Position numbers and translations under genes: made by a program
Part shown: positions 15,986 to 25,097 of the stretch, one piece after another
Layout of the letters: each line of letters begins with the position of its first letter
Numbering within the stretch: the first letter of the stretch is position 1
The notes under the pieces: generated by a model
The model's input: only the letters and a program-made list of their open reading frames with translations
Databases searched by the model: none
Told to the model about the DNA's origin: nothing
Assembly: GCF_030518795.1 (NCBI RefSeq)
Contig: NZ_CP130427.1
Location: 5,580,001-5,644,000, forward strand
Source of the DNA: Micromonospora sp. NBRC 110009
Lineage (GTDB): Bacteria; Actinomycetota; Actinomycetes; Mycobacteriales; Micromonosporaceae
Length of the DNA: 64,000 nucleotides
Direction of reading: 5' to 3'

Positions 15986-17200
15986 TCATTCGGGCCGGCC
16001 ACCTCCTGCCTGAACGGATTGCTCGCCGTCTTGCATGGCAGTGCGAATCTCCTCGTTCGCCGACGTCGGATCGCAGCCGGTGGCTCGGAGCAGGTCGCTC
16101 GCGGCGGTGCGCAGCTGGGTCACCACCGCATCGCCGAAGTCGTTGACCCCCAGCGCTCGGGCTCGGCCGGCGTGGTGCACGGCGTCGCGGATCTTCTGGT
16201 GGGTGCGTTCGGTGGGGCGTCCGGCACGGTGTTCGCTGCGCAGGAGCCCGACCGCGTCGGCGAGGTGCTCGACGCCGGCGGAGAGGTCGGGGGGAATCCG
16301 CTCGTGATACTGCAGCGCCATCGCTGACCGGCGGGCCAGCCCTCGGCTGTGTTCGATGACTCGTTCCAGGTACACGGTCGCGTGGGCGAAGCGTTCCACG
16401 TCCTGGCGGCGCCGCCATCGGGCCGGCGCCAGGCTCACCACCTCTTCGGCGCCGCTGAGCGCCTGGTGCATCCGGTCGAGCTCAGGTCCCATGCTGCGCA
16501 GCGTGTCCAGCGTCCGGACCGCCCGCTGCTGATCATGCGTGGCCAGTGCCGCGGAGATCTCTCTCAACTGAGCGGCGAGGGATTGGTAGATGGGGGCCGC
16601 GTCGCGGTCGAGGATCCGCATCGGGTTGATCGGTAGGAGCAACGCGACCACCACGAGGCCGACGAGGCCGCCGACCGTCGCCTCGACGATCCGCGGCCAC
16701 TCGAGGTCCTTCTGGGCCGGAGCCAGGGTCGCGAGCAGCACCGCCGTACCGCCGGCCTGCCCGACGGCTGCCCCGCTGCGCCCGAACAGCACGAGCGTGG
16801 CCAGGACGGCGCATCCGACGATGAAGCCGGTCTGCCAGAACCCCGTGCCCAGGAGGGTCAGCAGGAAGTCGGTGGTGGCGATACCCAGTCCGACCCCGAG
16901 GAGCAGTTCGGCGGTGCGGCGGGCCCGCTGGCCGAGCGCGGCGACGATCGTGCCCACTGCGGCGGAGGGCGCGAAGACCGGCGAGGGATTGCCCAGCACG
17001 TTGTGTCCGATCGACCAGGCCAGGGCCGCGGCAAGCCCAGCCTGCAGGGAGATCACCACCGCGACTTCCAGCTGATGCAGGCGCAGTCGACCCGCCCGGC
17101 CGCTGCGACCTCGAATCCTGGCCGCACCGGCCTTCACGTTCTCCGCCGCGCGATCACGCCGGGACCGGTTGCCGCCTGGCCGGTGCTCATCACCCCGCAC
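15986..17200 (-). CDS. FUSC/aromatic acid exporter-like membrane protein
   Basis: 404 residues. A basic N-terminus precedes about six membrane helices between residues 45 and 190 (e.g. VAVVISLQAGLAAALAWSIGHNVLG, AELLLGVGLGIATTDFLLTLLG, AVLATLVLFG, ATVGGLVGLVVVALLLP), then a long cytoplasmic helical domain (e.g. IYQSLAAQLREISAALATHDQ). This is the half-FUSC arrangement of ArAE/FUSC-type exporters of aromatic acids and related compounds. The start is a GTG without a strong ribosome site; the basic region could begin a little later. It is a single gene with 123 bp of unremarkable sequence before the small SAP-like gene downstream. Confidence 0.8.
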   Translation of the reverse strand: MRGDEHRPGGNRSRRDRAAENVKAGAARIRGRSGRAGRLRLHQLEVAVVISLQAGLAAALAWSIGHNVLGNPSPVFAPSAAVGTIVAALGQRARRTAELLLGVGLGIATTDFLLTLLGTGFWQTGFIVGCAVLATLVLFGRSGAAVGQAGGTAVLLATLAPAQKDLEWPRIVEATVGGLVGLVVVALLLPINPMRILDRDAAPIYQSLAAQLREISAALATHDQQRAVRTLDTLRSMGPELDRMHQALSGAEEVVSLAPARWRRRQDVERFAHATVYLERVIEHSRGLARRSAMALQYHERIPPDLSAGVEHLADAVGLLRSEHRAGRPTERTHQKIRDAVHHAGRARALGVNDFGDAVVTQLRTAASDLLRATGCDPTSANEEIRTAMQDGEQSVQAGGGRPE

Positions 17201-17314
17201 TGAGCACTCGTATCACGCCCACGGCCAAGGATCCGGCCAATCAGGAAGAGGCGGTCCGATTCCACCCAACGGTGCCGATACCTGACCGGCGGGGACAGCG
17301 GGGCCGAACCCGGC

Positions 17315-17842
17315 TCAGAGCAGTGGTCGGAGGAGCCGGTGCGGGCGCTGGCGCAGCGCGACGCTGGCCGGGTCCTGGCGCGGCTGCGCCGGGACGCCCG
17401 GCCCGGGGTGGGCCTCGACGTCGCCGGGCGCCACGTCGGCGTGGCCGCAGGTCGGGCAGCGGCTGGCCGCGTCCAGTTCGGTGCCGCACGCGGCGTGCCG
17501 GAAGGTCCGCAGCGGCTCGCCGGTGGCGAAGTGCCGCTCGCCCCAGCGCATCAGCGGGTAGATCACGGACCAGAGCTCGCTGCCCCGCTCGGTGAGCAGG
17601 TATTCGTCCCGTGGTGGCGAGTCCTGGTAGCGGTGGCGCCGGAGGATGCCCGCCTCGACGAGGGTGTTCAGCCGGTCGGCGAGCACGGCCCGGGGGACGT
17701 CCAGGTGGCTGAGGAAGTCGCCGTAGCGGCGTACGCCGTAGAAGGCGTCGCGGACGACGAGCAGTGTCCATCGCTCACCGACCAGTTCCAGCGCCCTGGC
17801 CAGGGAGCAGTTCTGCCCCTCGTAGTTCTTGCCCAGTGCCAT
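17315..17842 (-). CDS. HxlR-family transcriptional regulator
   Basis: 175 residues. The winged-helix HxlR core is clear: CSLARALELVGERWTLLVVRDAFYG, RRYGDFLSHLDVPRAVLADRLNTLVEAGIL and DEYLLTERG. The N-terminal Cys is the position used for thiol sensing in several family members. The C-terminal ~60 residues carry a CGTE...CPTCGH zinc-ribbon-like patch and a Pro/Arg-rich tail. It is divergent from the MFS gene, with two identical-spacing dyads between them, so it probably represses that exporter and itself. Confidence 0.88.
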   Translation of the reverse strand: MALGKNYEGQNCSLARALELVGERWTLLVVRDAFYGVRRYGDFLSHLDVPRAVLADRLNTLVEAGILRRHRYQDSPPRDEYLLTERGSELWSVIYPLMRWGERHFATGEPLRTFRHAACGTELDAASRCPTCGHADVAPGDVEAHPGPGVPAQPRQDPASVALRQRPHRLLRPLL

Positions 17843-17864
17843 GGAATCGATCCTACACCCGCAT

Positions 17865-17914
17865 GGTTCATTCAACGAACCGACTCTGGTAATGTCGGTT
17901 CAGCCACCGAACCG
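17865..17914. promoter_or_regulatory. Twin HxlR operators in the divergent promoter region
   Basis: Two copies of GGTTC-N7-GAACC: 17865-17881 and 17897-17913 (the second extends to CGGTTC/GAACCG, 17896-17914). Their centres are 32 bp apart, about three helical turns, so dimers would bind one face of DNA. TAATGT at 17890-17895, between them, is a plausible -10 for the MFS gene with TTCATT at 17867-17872 as a weak -35. Confidence 0.75.
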
Positions 17915-17927
17915 AGAGGTCCTCCCC

Positions 17928-19361
17928 ATGTCGACACCCGCCGGCGTCACCGCGCCGTCCGTAGCCCCGGTCCCGGACGCGACGCGCTCCGGCTCCCGGG
18001 CCCTGTTCGCGGTGTGCGCCGCGACCCTGCTCGTCCTCATGAACTTCAGCGCCCCGGTGGCCGTACTGCCGCAGACCGCGCGGAGCCTCGGGGCCGGCCT
18101 CACCGCCCAGACCTGGCTGATCAACGCGATCACCCTCGGGCTCGCGGCCGCCCTGCTGGTGGCCGGCAGCCTCGGTGACGATTTCGGACGGCGTAGGATA
18201 TTCCGGGCAGGGCTCGCGCTGCTCGCCGTCAGTATCCTCGGCGCCGCCGTCGCCCCCAACGCCGGCACCTTCGTCGCCGCCCGGGTGCTGCAGGGCGTGG
18301 CCAGCGCCGCGATCCTCGCCAACGGGCTCGGCCTGCTCGCGCACGCCTTCCACACCAACCACGGACGGTCCCATGCCACGGCCCGGTGGGCGTCGATGCT
18401 GGGCGCCGGCATCGCCCTCGGACCGCTTGCCTCGGCCGCGCTGACCGCGCTGGGCAGCTGGCGCTGGTCCCACCTGATTCTCGCGGCGCTGACCGCAGTC
18501 CTGGCGGCGGTCGGCGGCCGGCTGCTCGCCGAGTCCCGCGCCGCGCGGGCGGCCCGCATCGACGTACCCGGAGTGCTGACCCTCGGCGCGGGCCTGTCGC
18601 TGCTGCTCGTCGCCATCACCGCCGGACGCACCGGTTGGGTGCGGCCCGCGGTGCTGATCCCCCTGGCGCTCGGGGCGCTGCTGCTCGCCGCCTTCGTGGC
18701 GATCGAGGCTCGCGGGCGGGCACCGATGCTCGACCTCGCCCTCTTCCGCCGGTCGGACTTCCGGATCGCCACGATCGGCGCGTTCTTCACCGGCCTCGCC
18801 GCGTTCGGCCCGAGCACCGTCCTGCCCACCCTGGTGCAGCGGTTGATCGGCGTCAGCGCGCTGGGCGCCGCCGGCCTGGCCTTCCTCTGGGCCGGGGCCG
18901 CGTTCGTGGTCAGCAACCAGATGCGCCACCACGGCACGCGCCTCGCGCCCGCCCGGCAACTCGCCCTCGGCTTCGCCCTGACCGCCGTCGGCTACCTGAC
19001 CATGCTCGGCTACCCCGATGCGCACTCCTGGGCACGCACCATCCCCGGGCTGCTCATCTCCGGGGCGGGCGCCGGCCTGCTCAACGCGGCCCTCGCCCGG
19101 CTCGCCGTCGCCAGCGTCCCGCCGGACCGGGTTGCGATGGGCTCCGGCGCCAACAACACCGCCCGCTACGTCGGCTCCGCCCTCGGCGTCGCCGCCAGCA
19201 TCACCGTGGCGTCCAGCCTGCTGCCGGCCGGTCAGACCGCCGGTTTCTCGGCCCACGGCGCCGACGCGGTCCTGGTGCTCGGCGCGGGCGTGGCCGCGCT
19301 CGGCGGGGCGGCGGCCCTGATCCGCCGCCGGGTCACCGCCCCGGTCCCGGTCGCGGGCTGA
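17928..19361 (+). CDS. MFS drug/quinone exporter (DHA2-like, 14 helices)
   Basis: 477 residues, the size of 14-helix DHA2 transporters. Motif A appears as GSLGDDFGRRRIFRAG after helix 2, and motif C-like GAGIALGPLASAAL follows in helix 5. The start is the ATG with AGAGG upstream. It probably exports a toxic compound sensed by the divergent HxlR regulator. It ends at a strong bidirectional hairpin. Confidence 0.88.
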   Translation: MSTPAGVTAPSVAPVPDATRSGSRALFAVCAATLLVLMNFSAPVAVLPQTARSLGAGLTAQTWLINAITLGLAAALLVAGSLGDDFGRRRIFRAGLALLAVSILGAAVAPNAGTFVAARVLQGVASAAILANGLGLLAHAFHTNHGRSHATARWASMLGAGIALGPLASAALTALGSWRWSHLILAALTAVLAAVGGRLLAESRAARAARIDVPGVLTLGAGLSLLLVAITAGRTGWVRPAVLIPLALGALLLAAFVAIEARGRAPMLDLALFRRSDFRIATIGAFFTGLAAFGPSTVLPTLVQRLIGVSALGAAGLAFLWAGAAFVVSNQMRHHGTRLAPARQLALGFALTAVGYLTMLGYPDAHSWARTIPGLLISGAGAGLLNAALARLAVASVPPDRVAMGSGANNTARYVGSALGVAASITVASSLLPAGQTAGFSAHGADAVLVLGAGVAALGGAAALIRRRVTAPVPVAG

Positions 19362-19392
19362 CCCGGGAACAGGCTGCGGGCCCCATCCTCTG

Positions 19393-19433
19393 ACCGGAGC
19401 CGGGCAGGCGCTCTGCGCCCGCCCGGCTCCGGT
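19393..19433. terminator. Bidirectional 19-bp hairpin
   Basis: Arms 19393-19411 and 19415-19433 pair with a single mismatch around a 3-nt loop, between the stops of the MFS gene (+) and the universal stress protein gene (-). It ends both the exporter transcript and the tct operon. Confidence 0.8.
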
Positions 19434-19434
19434 T

Positions 19435-19824
19435 TCAGGGCTTGACGGCGAGGACGGGCCGGTCGGCGTCGAGCAGAATGCGCTGCGCGGCGCTGCCCAG
19501 GAACAGCTTGCCGACCGGCGAGCGGCGGCGCAGCCCGATCACGATCACCGAGGCGTCCACCTGGTCGGCGACCCGCACCACCTCCTCGGCGGTGTCCCCG
19601 GCATGCGCGTCCTGCCGGACCTCGACCTCCACACCGGCCGCCGTCGCCCGCTGAACGAGCGTCTCGACCGCGGCCTCGCCGGCGACGACGGTGCTGACCG
19701 GTGCCCCCTCACGGGGCGTGTTGAGGACCACCAGCCGTTCGCTGCGGCGTCCGGCCTCCTCGACGGCGGCCGCGAACGCCGCGTCTCCCTCGGCCGTCCG
19801 GATGTAGGCGACGAGAACGGTCAC
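19435..19824 (-). CDS. Universal stress protein (UspA family), coupled to tctA
   Basis: 129 residues, a single Usp domain: TVLVAYIRTAEGDAAFAAA at the start, DASVIVIG, and GLRRRSPVGKLFLGS, the G-x2-G-x9-G-S/T ATP-binding loop (here with Arg-rich filling) of ATP-binding Usp proteins. The GTG start overlaps the tctA stop by GTGA, so it is the last gene of the tctCBA operon. Coupling of a Usp to a solute importer recalls TeaD with the TeaABC TRAP transporter in Halomonas, where it tunes uptake. A similar role here is inference. Confidence 0.87.
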   Translation of the reverse strand: MTVLVAYIRTAEGDAAFAAAVEEAGRRSERLVVLNTPREGAPVSTVVAGEAAVETLVQRATAAGVEVEVRQDAHAGDTAEEVVRVADQVDASVIVIGLRRRSPVGKLFLGSAAQRILLDADRPVLAVKP

Positions 19825-21350
19825 ACGAGCTCCTTGGTGTCGTGGGAGGCGGTGGCGGGTTCGGACGTGGCCCGCCGGCGGGCGAGGGCGGCCCGGATCG
19901 GCGGCAACAGGGCCACGAGCAGGAACACCACGAACAGGGTTCCGGAGATCGGCCTGGTGACGAAGCCGGTCGCGTCGCCGTTGAAGATCAGCAGCGAGCG
20001 GCGCAGCGAGTCCTCCAACAGCGAGCCGAGGACGAAGGCCAGCACCAGCGGGCCGGGTTCGAACCCCAGCTTCTTCATCAGGTAGCCGAGGGCGCCGAAG
20101 ACGATGACCAGCACGATGTCGAAGACATCGTTGTTCACGGTGTAGACGCCGACCAACGTGATCAGCACCGTGATGGGCGCGAGGATCGTGGCCCGGACCC
20201 GCAGGATCTTCACGAACAGTCCGACCAGCGGGATGCTCATGATCAGCAACAGGATGTTGCCGATGTACATCGAGTTGACCACGCCCCAGAACAGCTCCGG
20301 CTCCTGGCTGACCAGCTGCGGTCCGGGGCTCACGCCCTGGATCAGCAGCGCGCCGAAGATGACCGCCATCGTGGCGTTGGCCGGGATGCCGAGGGTCAGC
20401 AGCGGGATGAACGACGACGTGGCGGCGGCGTTGTTCGCCGTCTCCGGCGCAGCCACCCCTTCGACGGCGCCCCTGCCGAAGCGCTCGGGGCGCTTGGCGC
20501 GGCGCTTCTCCAGCGCGTAGGCGGCCAGCGAGGAGAGCGTGGCGCCGCCGCCGGGCAGGATGCCCAGCACGAAGCCCAGTACGGAGCCGCGGCCGATGGC
20601 CCCGGCCGACTGGCGCAGGTCGGCCCGCGACGGCCACACGTTCGCCACCGCGATCGGCGCCTGCACGGCCCGGTGGCGTTCCTCCAGGTTGTACAGGATC
20701 TCGCCGAGGCCGAAGAGCCCCATGGCGATGGGCACGAAGTCCAGGCCGTCGGCCAGCGACAGGTTGTCGAAGGTGAACCGCTCGGCGCCGGTGAAGCTGT
20801 CCCGGCCGACTGTGGCGAGCAGCAGGCCCAGACACGCGGCCGTCACCGCCTTGACGCGTCCGCCGCTGCTGACCGTGGCGACCAGGAGAATGCCGAGCAG
20901 GGCCAGAGCCGTGTACTCGGGTGGGCCGAAGTCGAGGGCGAAGCCCGCCACCACGGGGGCGACGAGCGTCAGCGCGATGATCGAGACGGTGCCGCCGATG
21001 AAGGACCCGACGGCGGCGATGCCGAGGGCGGTGCCGGCCCGGCCCTGGCGGGCCAGCGCGTAGCCGTCGAAGACCGTCACCACCGAGGACGCCTCGCCGG
21101 GGAGCCGGAGCAGGACCGAGGTGATCGTGCCGCCGTACTGGGCGCCGTAGAAGATGCCGGCGAGCATGATCACGGCGGTCACCGGCTCGATGCCGAAGGT
21201 GACCGGCAGCAGGATCGCGATGGTCGCCGCGGGACCGAGCCCGGGCAGGACGCCGATCAGCATGCCGATGACGACGCCGATCAGGCAGTAGAGCAGGTTG
21301 GTCGGTTCCAGTACGACACCGAAGCCGTCGAGCACCGGGGCGAAGTCCAC
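19821..21350 (-). CDS. tctA: Tripartite tricarboxylate transporter, large membrane subunit
   Basis: 509 residues, the normal TctA length, with about 11-12 membrane helices. Family signatures are GVLPGLGPAATIAILLP and GIFYGAQYGGTITSVLLRLPGE near the N-terminus, and their inverted-repeat counterpart LGILPGGGATLSSLAAYALEKR plus GVAAPETANNAAATSSFIPLLTLGIP in the second half. It forms the channel of a secondary symporter driven by an ion gradient, fed by TctC. It starts at GTG with AGGAGG 4 nt upstream, 8 bp after tctB. Confidence 0.94.
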   Translation of the reverse strand: MDFAPVLDGFGVVLEPTNLLYCLIGVVIGMLIGVLPGLGPAATIAILLPVTFGIEPVTAVIMLAGIFYGAQYGGTITSVLLRLPGEASSVVTVFDGYALARQGRAGTALGIAAVGSFIGGTVSIIALTLVAPVVAGFALDFGPPEYTALALLGILLVATVSSGGRVKAVTAACLGLLLATVGRDSFTGAERFTFDNLSLADGLDFVPIAMGLFGLGEILYNLEERHRAVQAPIAVANVWPSRADLRQSAGAIGRGSVLGFVLGILPGGGATLSSLAAYALEKRRAKRPERFGRGAVEGVAAPETANNAAATSSFIPLLTLGIPANATMAVIFGALLIQGVSPGPQLVSQEPELFWGVVNSMYIGNILLLIMSIPLVGLFVKILRVRATILAPITVLITLVGVYTVNNDVFDIVLVIVFGALGYLMKKLGFEPGPLVLAFVLGSLLEDSLRRSLLIFNGDATGFVTRPISGTLFVVFLLVALLPPIRAALARRRATSEPATASHDTKELV

Positions 21351-21358
21351 GGACCCTC

Positions 21359-21955
21359 CTAGAACAGGTGCGGGATGGGGACCGAGAGGGCCGCCACGAA
21401 CAGGAGATAGAAGGCGACCACCACTGCCACGCTCGTGACGATCGACGTGCGCCAGCCCTCCCGGCCGAGGAACCGCAGCCAGACGAAGGCGAGCAGGGCG
21501 GCCGGGATCTCGAAGCCGATGACCTCGATGACCGCGACGAAGACGACCATGGTGGCCAAGCCGCCGAGCACCAGCCAGCTGGCGGGGGAGAACCGCTCGG
21601 CGTCCGTGGTCCGTCGGGCCGTGGCGAGCAGGCCGAGGCCCAACAGGACGAGTGCGCCGCTGATCAGCAGCGGCCAGGTGCCGGACTCGGGGCTGCGGGC
21701 GGTGCCGAGCCCGAGCCCGGTGGAGCCGACCAGCGCGGCGACACCGAGCGCCACGACGGCGACCGCGGTCAGCGCGTTGCTCAGCGCCCCGGCGGCCGGC
21801 GGTCGTCCCTCGTGCTCGGCCTCTTCGACCTGGTGGATGGCCTCTTCGAGGCTGAGCTGCTCGCCGTCGGACTCGTTGCCCAGGGGGGTGGCCCCGGCGG
21901 CGGTGTCACCGCCGGGGCTTCCCGGATTGCGCGTCCCGTGGTGGGCGGAGGTCAC
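21359..21955 (-). CDS. tctB: Tripartite tricarboxylate transporter, small membrane subunit
   Basis: 198 residues with four membrane helices (ALTAVAVVALGVAALVG, GTWPLLISGALVLLGLGLLA, WLVLGGLATMVVFVAVIEVIGFEIPAALLAFVWLRFLG, VAVVVAFYLLFVAALSVPIPHLF), as in TctB. About 55 N-terminal residues are acidic and soluble (e.g. ESDGEQLSLEEAIHQVEEAE), longer than usual. The GTG start overlaps the tctC stop (GTGA). The ATP-binding stress protein encoded at the end of the operon could act on such a cytoplasmic segment; that is speculation. Confidence 0.85.
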   Translation of the reverse strand: MTSAHHGTRNPGSPGGDTAAGATPLGNESDGEQLSLEEAIHQVEEAEHEGRPPAAGALSNALTAVAVVALGVAALVGSTGLGLGTARSPESGTWPLLISGALVLLGLGLLATARRTTDAERFSPASWLVLGGLATMVVFVAVIEVIGFEIPAALLAFVWLRFLGREGWRTSIVTSVAVVVAFYLLFVAALSVPIPHLF

Positions 21956-22962
21956 TTCTTGCCGCCGAGCTGGATGTTGTACTTCTGCACGACAGCCCGG
22001 TACTTGTCCAGGTTCGCGGTCCACTGCTTGCGCAGCTCCTCACCGTCCACCTCGTTGGGCGTGAGCTGGTTGTCCGCGTTGAACTTCTGGTACGCCTCGG
22101 TCTGGAACGACTTCTGGAACGAGGCGCGGAGGGCGTCGAGGACCTCCTTCGGCGTACCCTTCGGGGCGAAGATCGCCCGCGACTGCTGCACGGGCACGTC
22201 GTGGCCGGCCTCCACCGCGGTCGGGGTGTCGGGCAGGTACGTCGGCCGCTTCTCGGCGAAGGTCACGATCGGGGTGAGCTTGCCGGCGGTGATCTGCTCG
22301 ATGGCCTCGCCCAGCTGGATCGAGCCGACGTCCACCTGGCCGCCGAGCACCGCGCTGAGGGTGGGCGATCCGCCGTCGAAGGGAACCGCCTTGGCCGGGA
22401 TGTTCGCCTGGCGGAACAGCAACTCCTGCGACAGCTGGCTGCCCGTGCCGACGCCGGTGGTGCCGAAGGTGATCTGCCGTCCGGCCTTGGCCAGGTCGTC
22501 GACGGTCTTGAAGCCGGACTTCGGTGCCGTGACCAGCACGTAGTCATCCTGGCTGATGCCGGTCACGATCTCGTAGTCGGCCATGTCGGGTGCCTGGCCC
22601 GCGGCGACGGCCAGCGGCGTGATGTACGCGAGGCTGCCGTTGTAGACCATGAGCGTGTGCCCGTCGGCCTTCTTGCCGGCCAGTTCCTTGGCCGCCAGGC
22701 CACCGTTGGCGCCGGGCTTGTTCTCGACGGTCACCGGGACACCGAGGTCGTCGGAGACCTTGTCGGCGAGCGCCCGGGCGATCAGGTCGGTGCTACCGCC
22801 CGGGTCCTGGCCGACGAGGATGGTGATCGGGGCCTTGCCGGGAAACGTGCCGTCGGCGGCGGATCCGCCGCCGACGTTGCCGCCGCAGGCGGCGAGCGAG
22901 AGCGCCAGAGCGATGCCGGCGCCCGCCGTCGCCCAGCGGCGCATGCGGTGGTGGAGGGTCAT
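21952..22962 (-). CDS. tctC: Tripartite tricarboxylate transporter, substrate-binding lipoprotein
   Basis: 336 residues. Lipobox LAAC with Cys at ~26 anchors it to the outer face of the membrane. The TctC/Bug fold is shown by PITILVGQDPGGSTDLIARALA, VTVENKPGANGGLAAKELA, GHTLMVYNGSLAYITPLA, FGTTGVGTGSQL and VPFDGGSPTLSAVLGGQVDVG. Such receptors bind carboxylates; from the neighbouring genes glucarate, galactarate or a related sugar diacid is likely. GAGGAG precedes the ATG. It is first in the tctCBA-usp operon and is preceded by a promoter shared in design with two others in the locus. Confidence 0.93.
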   Translation of the reverse strand: MTLHHRMRRWATAGAGIALALSLAACGGNVGGGSAADGTFPGKAPITILVGQDPGGSTDLIARALADKVSDDLGVPVTVENKPGANGGLAAKELAGKKADGHTLMVYNGSLAYITPLAVAAGQAPDMADYEIVTGISQDDYVLVTAPKSGFKTVDDLAKAGRQITFGTTGVGTGSQLSQELLFRQANIPAKAVPFDGGSPTLSAVLGGQVDVGSIQLGEAIEQITAGKLTPIVTFAEKRPTYLPDTPTAVEAGHDVPVQQSRAIFAPKGTPKEVLDALRASFQKSFQTEAYQKFNADNQLTPNEVDGEELRKQWTANLDKYRAVVQKYNIQLGGKK

Positions 22963-23061
22963 CTCGTTCTCCTCACGGAAAAGGCAATGTTGTGGCCGAG
23001 GACGGGGGAGCAGGATTCCGGCCGAGTGTGCTGTGAGTCGGGTCACTGACCCTGACGTCGC

Positions 23062-23117
23062 AGCGTAGGAAGCTCCCCTCATGCCTGTCCAAATCCAATC
23101 CAGCATTGATTGATACC
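23062..23117 (-). promoter_or_regulatory. LysR-type regulated promoter of tctCBA-usp
   Basis: Read on the minus strand: GGTAT-N6-ATGC (23117-23103), then 11 nt, TGGACA as -35 (23091-23086), 18 nt, TACGCT as -10 (23067-23062). The dyad also lies just ahead of the divergent LysR ATG at 23126, so it could control both directions. The same 56-nt layout recurs at 24029 and 30173. Confidence 0.8.
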
Positions 23118-23125
23118 TTCCCGGC

Positions 23126-24019
23126 ATGACGTTCACCCTCGAGCAGCTTCGTGGCTTCGTGGCGGTCGCCGACGAGCTGCACTTCGGTCGCGCCGCCGCG
23201 CGGCTGCAGATGACCCAGCCCCCGTTGAGCCGGCAGATCCAGAAGCTGGAACGCGCGATCGGCGCACAACTGCTGGAGCGCGACAACCGGCGCGTCACCC
23301 TGACCGCCGCCGGTGAGGTGTTCCTCGGCGAGGCCCGCCGGCTGCTCACCCTCGCCGACTCCGCGCCGGAGCTCGCCCGCCGGGTGTCCTCCGGGGCCGC
23401 CGGCGTGGTGCGCATCGGCTTCACCGCTGCCTCGGCGTACGGAGTGCTCGGCACGTTGCTGAACGAACTGGCCCGGGCGCTGCCCGAGGTCGACGTCGAA
23501 CTGGCCGAGATGGTGACCCGCGAGCAGGTCGCCGGCCTGCTCAACGAGGAGGTCGACCTGGGCCTGGCCCGCCCGCCCTTCGACGAGCAGGCGTTCGGCT
23601 CCCGGCTGCTGCACCGGGAGGCGCTGCTCGTCGCCGCCCCGCTGGGCCACCGGCTGCTGGCGTCGGGCCGACCCGCGGTCGCCGCGGACCTGTCGGCCGA
23701 ACCGGTGATCATGCATTCGCCGGTCAAGGCCAAGTACTTCTACGACCTGGTCGCCGGCGTGGTCCCGATCGCCGCCGAGAACACCGTGCACGCGGTGAGT
23801 CAGGTGCTGACCATGCTCTGGCTGGTGGCGGCCGGCCGGGGCATCGCGTTCGTGCCCGAGTCGGCCGCCCGGCTGCCGATCGAGGGCGTCGGGTTCGTCC
23901 GGCTGGAGACGCCCGTGCCGCAGCCGGTCGAGCTGCATCTGCTCTGGGCGAGGAACTCGAAGAATCCCGCGCTGTGGCGGACCCTCGCGGCGCTGGAACA
24001 GCCCGACATCGACCATTGA
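23126..24019 (+). CDS. LysR-family regulator of the sugar-acid regulon
   Basis: 297 residues. The N-terminal [43 protein letters not shown] is typical, followed by the linker helix and a substrate-binding-like effector domain ([45 protein letters not shown]). It is divergent from tctC and upstream of the glucarate genes, the classic place for an LTTR that activates both. Three identical-layout promoters nearby are its probable targets, with a sugar acid or pathway intermediate as likely co-inducer. Confidence 0.9.
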   Translation: MTFTLEQLRGFVAVADELHFGRAAARLQMTQPPLSRQIQKLERAIGAQLLERDNRRVTLTAAGEVFLGEARRLLTLADSAPELARRVSSGAAGVVRIGFTAASAYGVLGTLLNELARALPEVDVELAEMVTREQVAGLLNEEVDLGLARPPFDEQAFGSRLLHREALLVAAPLGHRLLASGRPAVAADLSAEPVIMHSPVKAKYFYDLVAGVVPIAAENTVHAVSQVLTMLWLVAAGRGIAFVPESAARLPIEGVGFVRLETPVPQPVELHLLWARNSKNPALWRTLAALEQPDIDH

Positions 24020-24028
24020 TACCGCCCA

Positions 24029-24084
24029 GGCATCGCTCGATGCGGAACCGCTCTTGGACATGCATCGTTCGTCGTTCCTACGGT
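24029..24084 (+). promoter_or_regulatory. LysR-type regulated promoter of the kdgD-gudD operon
   Basis: GGCAT-N6-ATGC (24029-24043), 11 nt, TGGACA (24055-24060), 18 nt, TACGGT (24079-24084). The spacing is identical to the tctC promoter, and TTGGACA-GCAT around the -35 is also conserved. The start of transcription would be near 24091, giving a leader of ~63 nt before the GTG of kdgD. Confidence 0.8.
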
Positions 24085-24153
24085 GACACCGACCACCCGC
24101 CCGTACGGCTGGACGAACCACCCGCGGGCCTCGGACCCAAGGACACGATCTCC

Positions 24154-25068
24154 GTGACGCTGCTGCCCCCGGACGTTCTCGCTGACCGGCTGAAGTCTGG
24201 CCTGCTCTCCTTCCCCGTCACCCACTTCGACGCCGAACTGCAGTTCGACGAGGCCCGGTACCGGGAGCACCTGAGCTGGCAGGCCAGCTTCGACGTCGCC
24301 GGGCTCTTCGCCGCCGGCGGCACGGGGGAGGGCTTCTCGCTGACCTCGGCGGAGCTGGACCGCGTGGTCCGCGTCGCCGTCGACGAGGTCGCCGGCAAGG
24401 TGCCCGTGCTCGCGCCGGCCACCGGCGGCACCGCCGTCTCCATCGCCCAGGCGCGGGCGGCGCAGGCCGCTGGCGCCTCCGGGCTCCTGCTGTTCCCGCC
24501 CTACCTCACCGAGGCCGGTCAGAAGGGGCTCATCGAGCACATCAGCGCCGTCTGCCGCGCCGTCGACCTCGGCGTCATCGTGTACAGCCGGGCCAACGCC
24601 GTGCTCAACGACGTCACCGTGGCCGAGCTCGCCGACCGTAACCCCAACCTGATCGGCCTCAAGGACGGCGTCGGCGACATCGAGCAGATGACCCGCACCT
24701 ACGCCCGGGTCGGCGACCGGCTGATCTACATCGGCGGGCTGCCCACCGCCGAGACGTTCGCGCTGCCGCTGCTGCAGCTCGGGGTGAACACCTACTCCTC
24801 GGCGCTGTACAACTTCCTGCCCGAGTTCGCGCTCCGGTTCTACGCGGCCGTCCGCGCCCAGGACCGGGCGTCGGTCTACCAGATGATCACCGACTTCCTG
24901 CTCCCGTACCTGGACATCCGGGACCGGGCCCGGGGGTATGCGGTCTCCATCGTCAAGGCCGGCCTGACCGCGGTCGGACGGGACGGCGGCCCGGTGCGGC
25001 CCCCGCTGTCGGACCTGACCGCGACCGAGCTCGCCGAGCTGACCGCCCTGATCGAGAAGATCTCCTGA
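24154..25068 (+). CDS. kdgD: 5-dehydro-4-deoxyglucarate dehydratase (decarboxylating)
   Basis: 304 residues of the DapA/NAL TIM-barrel family. [66 protein letters not shown] (catalytic Tyr) and [14 protein letters not shown] (Schiff-base Lys) are KdgD-type. It converts 5-keto-4-deoxyglucarate to 2-ketoglutarate semialdehyde, CO2 and water. I chose GTG 24154, which lies after the mapped promoter and is preceded by AAGGAC. It heads the operon with gudD, a second dehydratase and the semialdehyde dehydrogenase, which take its substrate and product. Confidence 0.92.
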   Translation: MTLLPPDVLADRLKSGLLSFPVTHFDAELQFDEARYREHLSWQASFDVAGLFAAGGTGEGFSLTSAELDRVVRVAVDEVAGKVPVLAPATGGTAVSIAQARAAQAAGASGLLLFPPYLTEAGQKGLIEHISAVCRAVDLGVIVYSRANAVLNDVTVAELADRNPNLIGLKDGVGDIEQMTRTYARVGDRLIYIGGLPTAETFALPLLQLGVNTYSSALYNFLPEFALRFYAAVRAQDRASVYQMITDFLLPYLDIRDRARGYAVSIVKAGLTAVGRDGGPVRPPLSDLTATELAELTALIEKIS

Positions 25069-25097
25069 CCGAGCCCACCGAGACCGAGAGGACGGCG

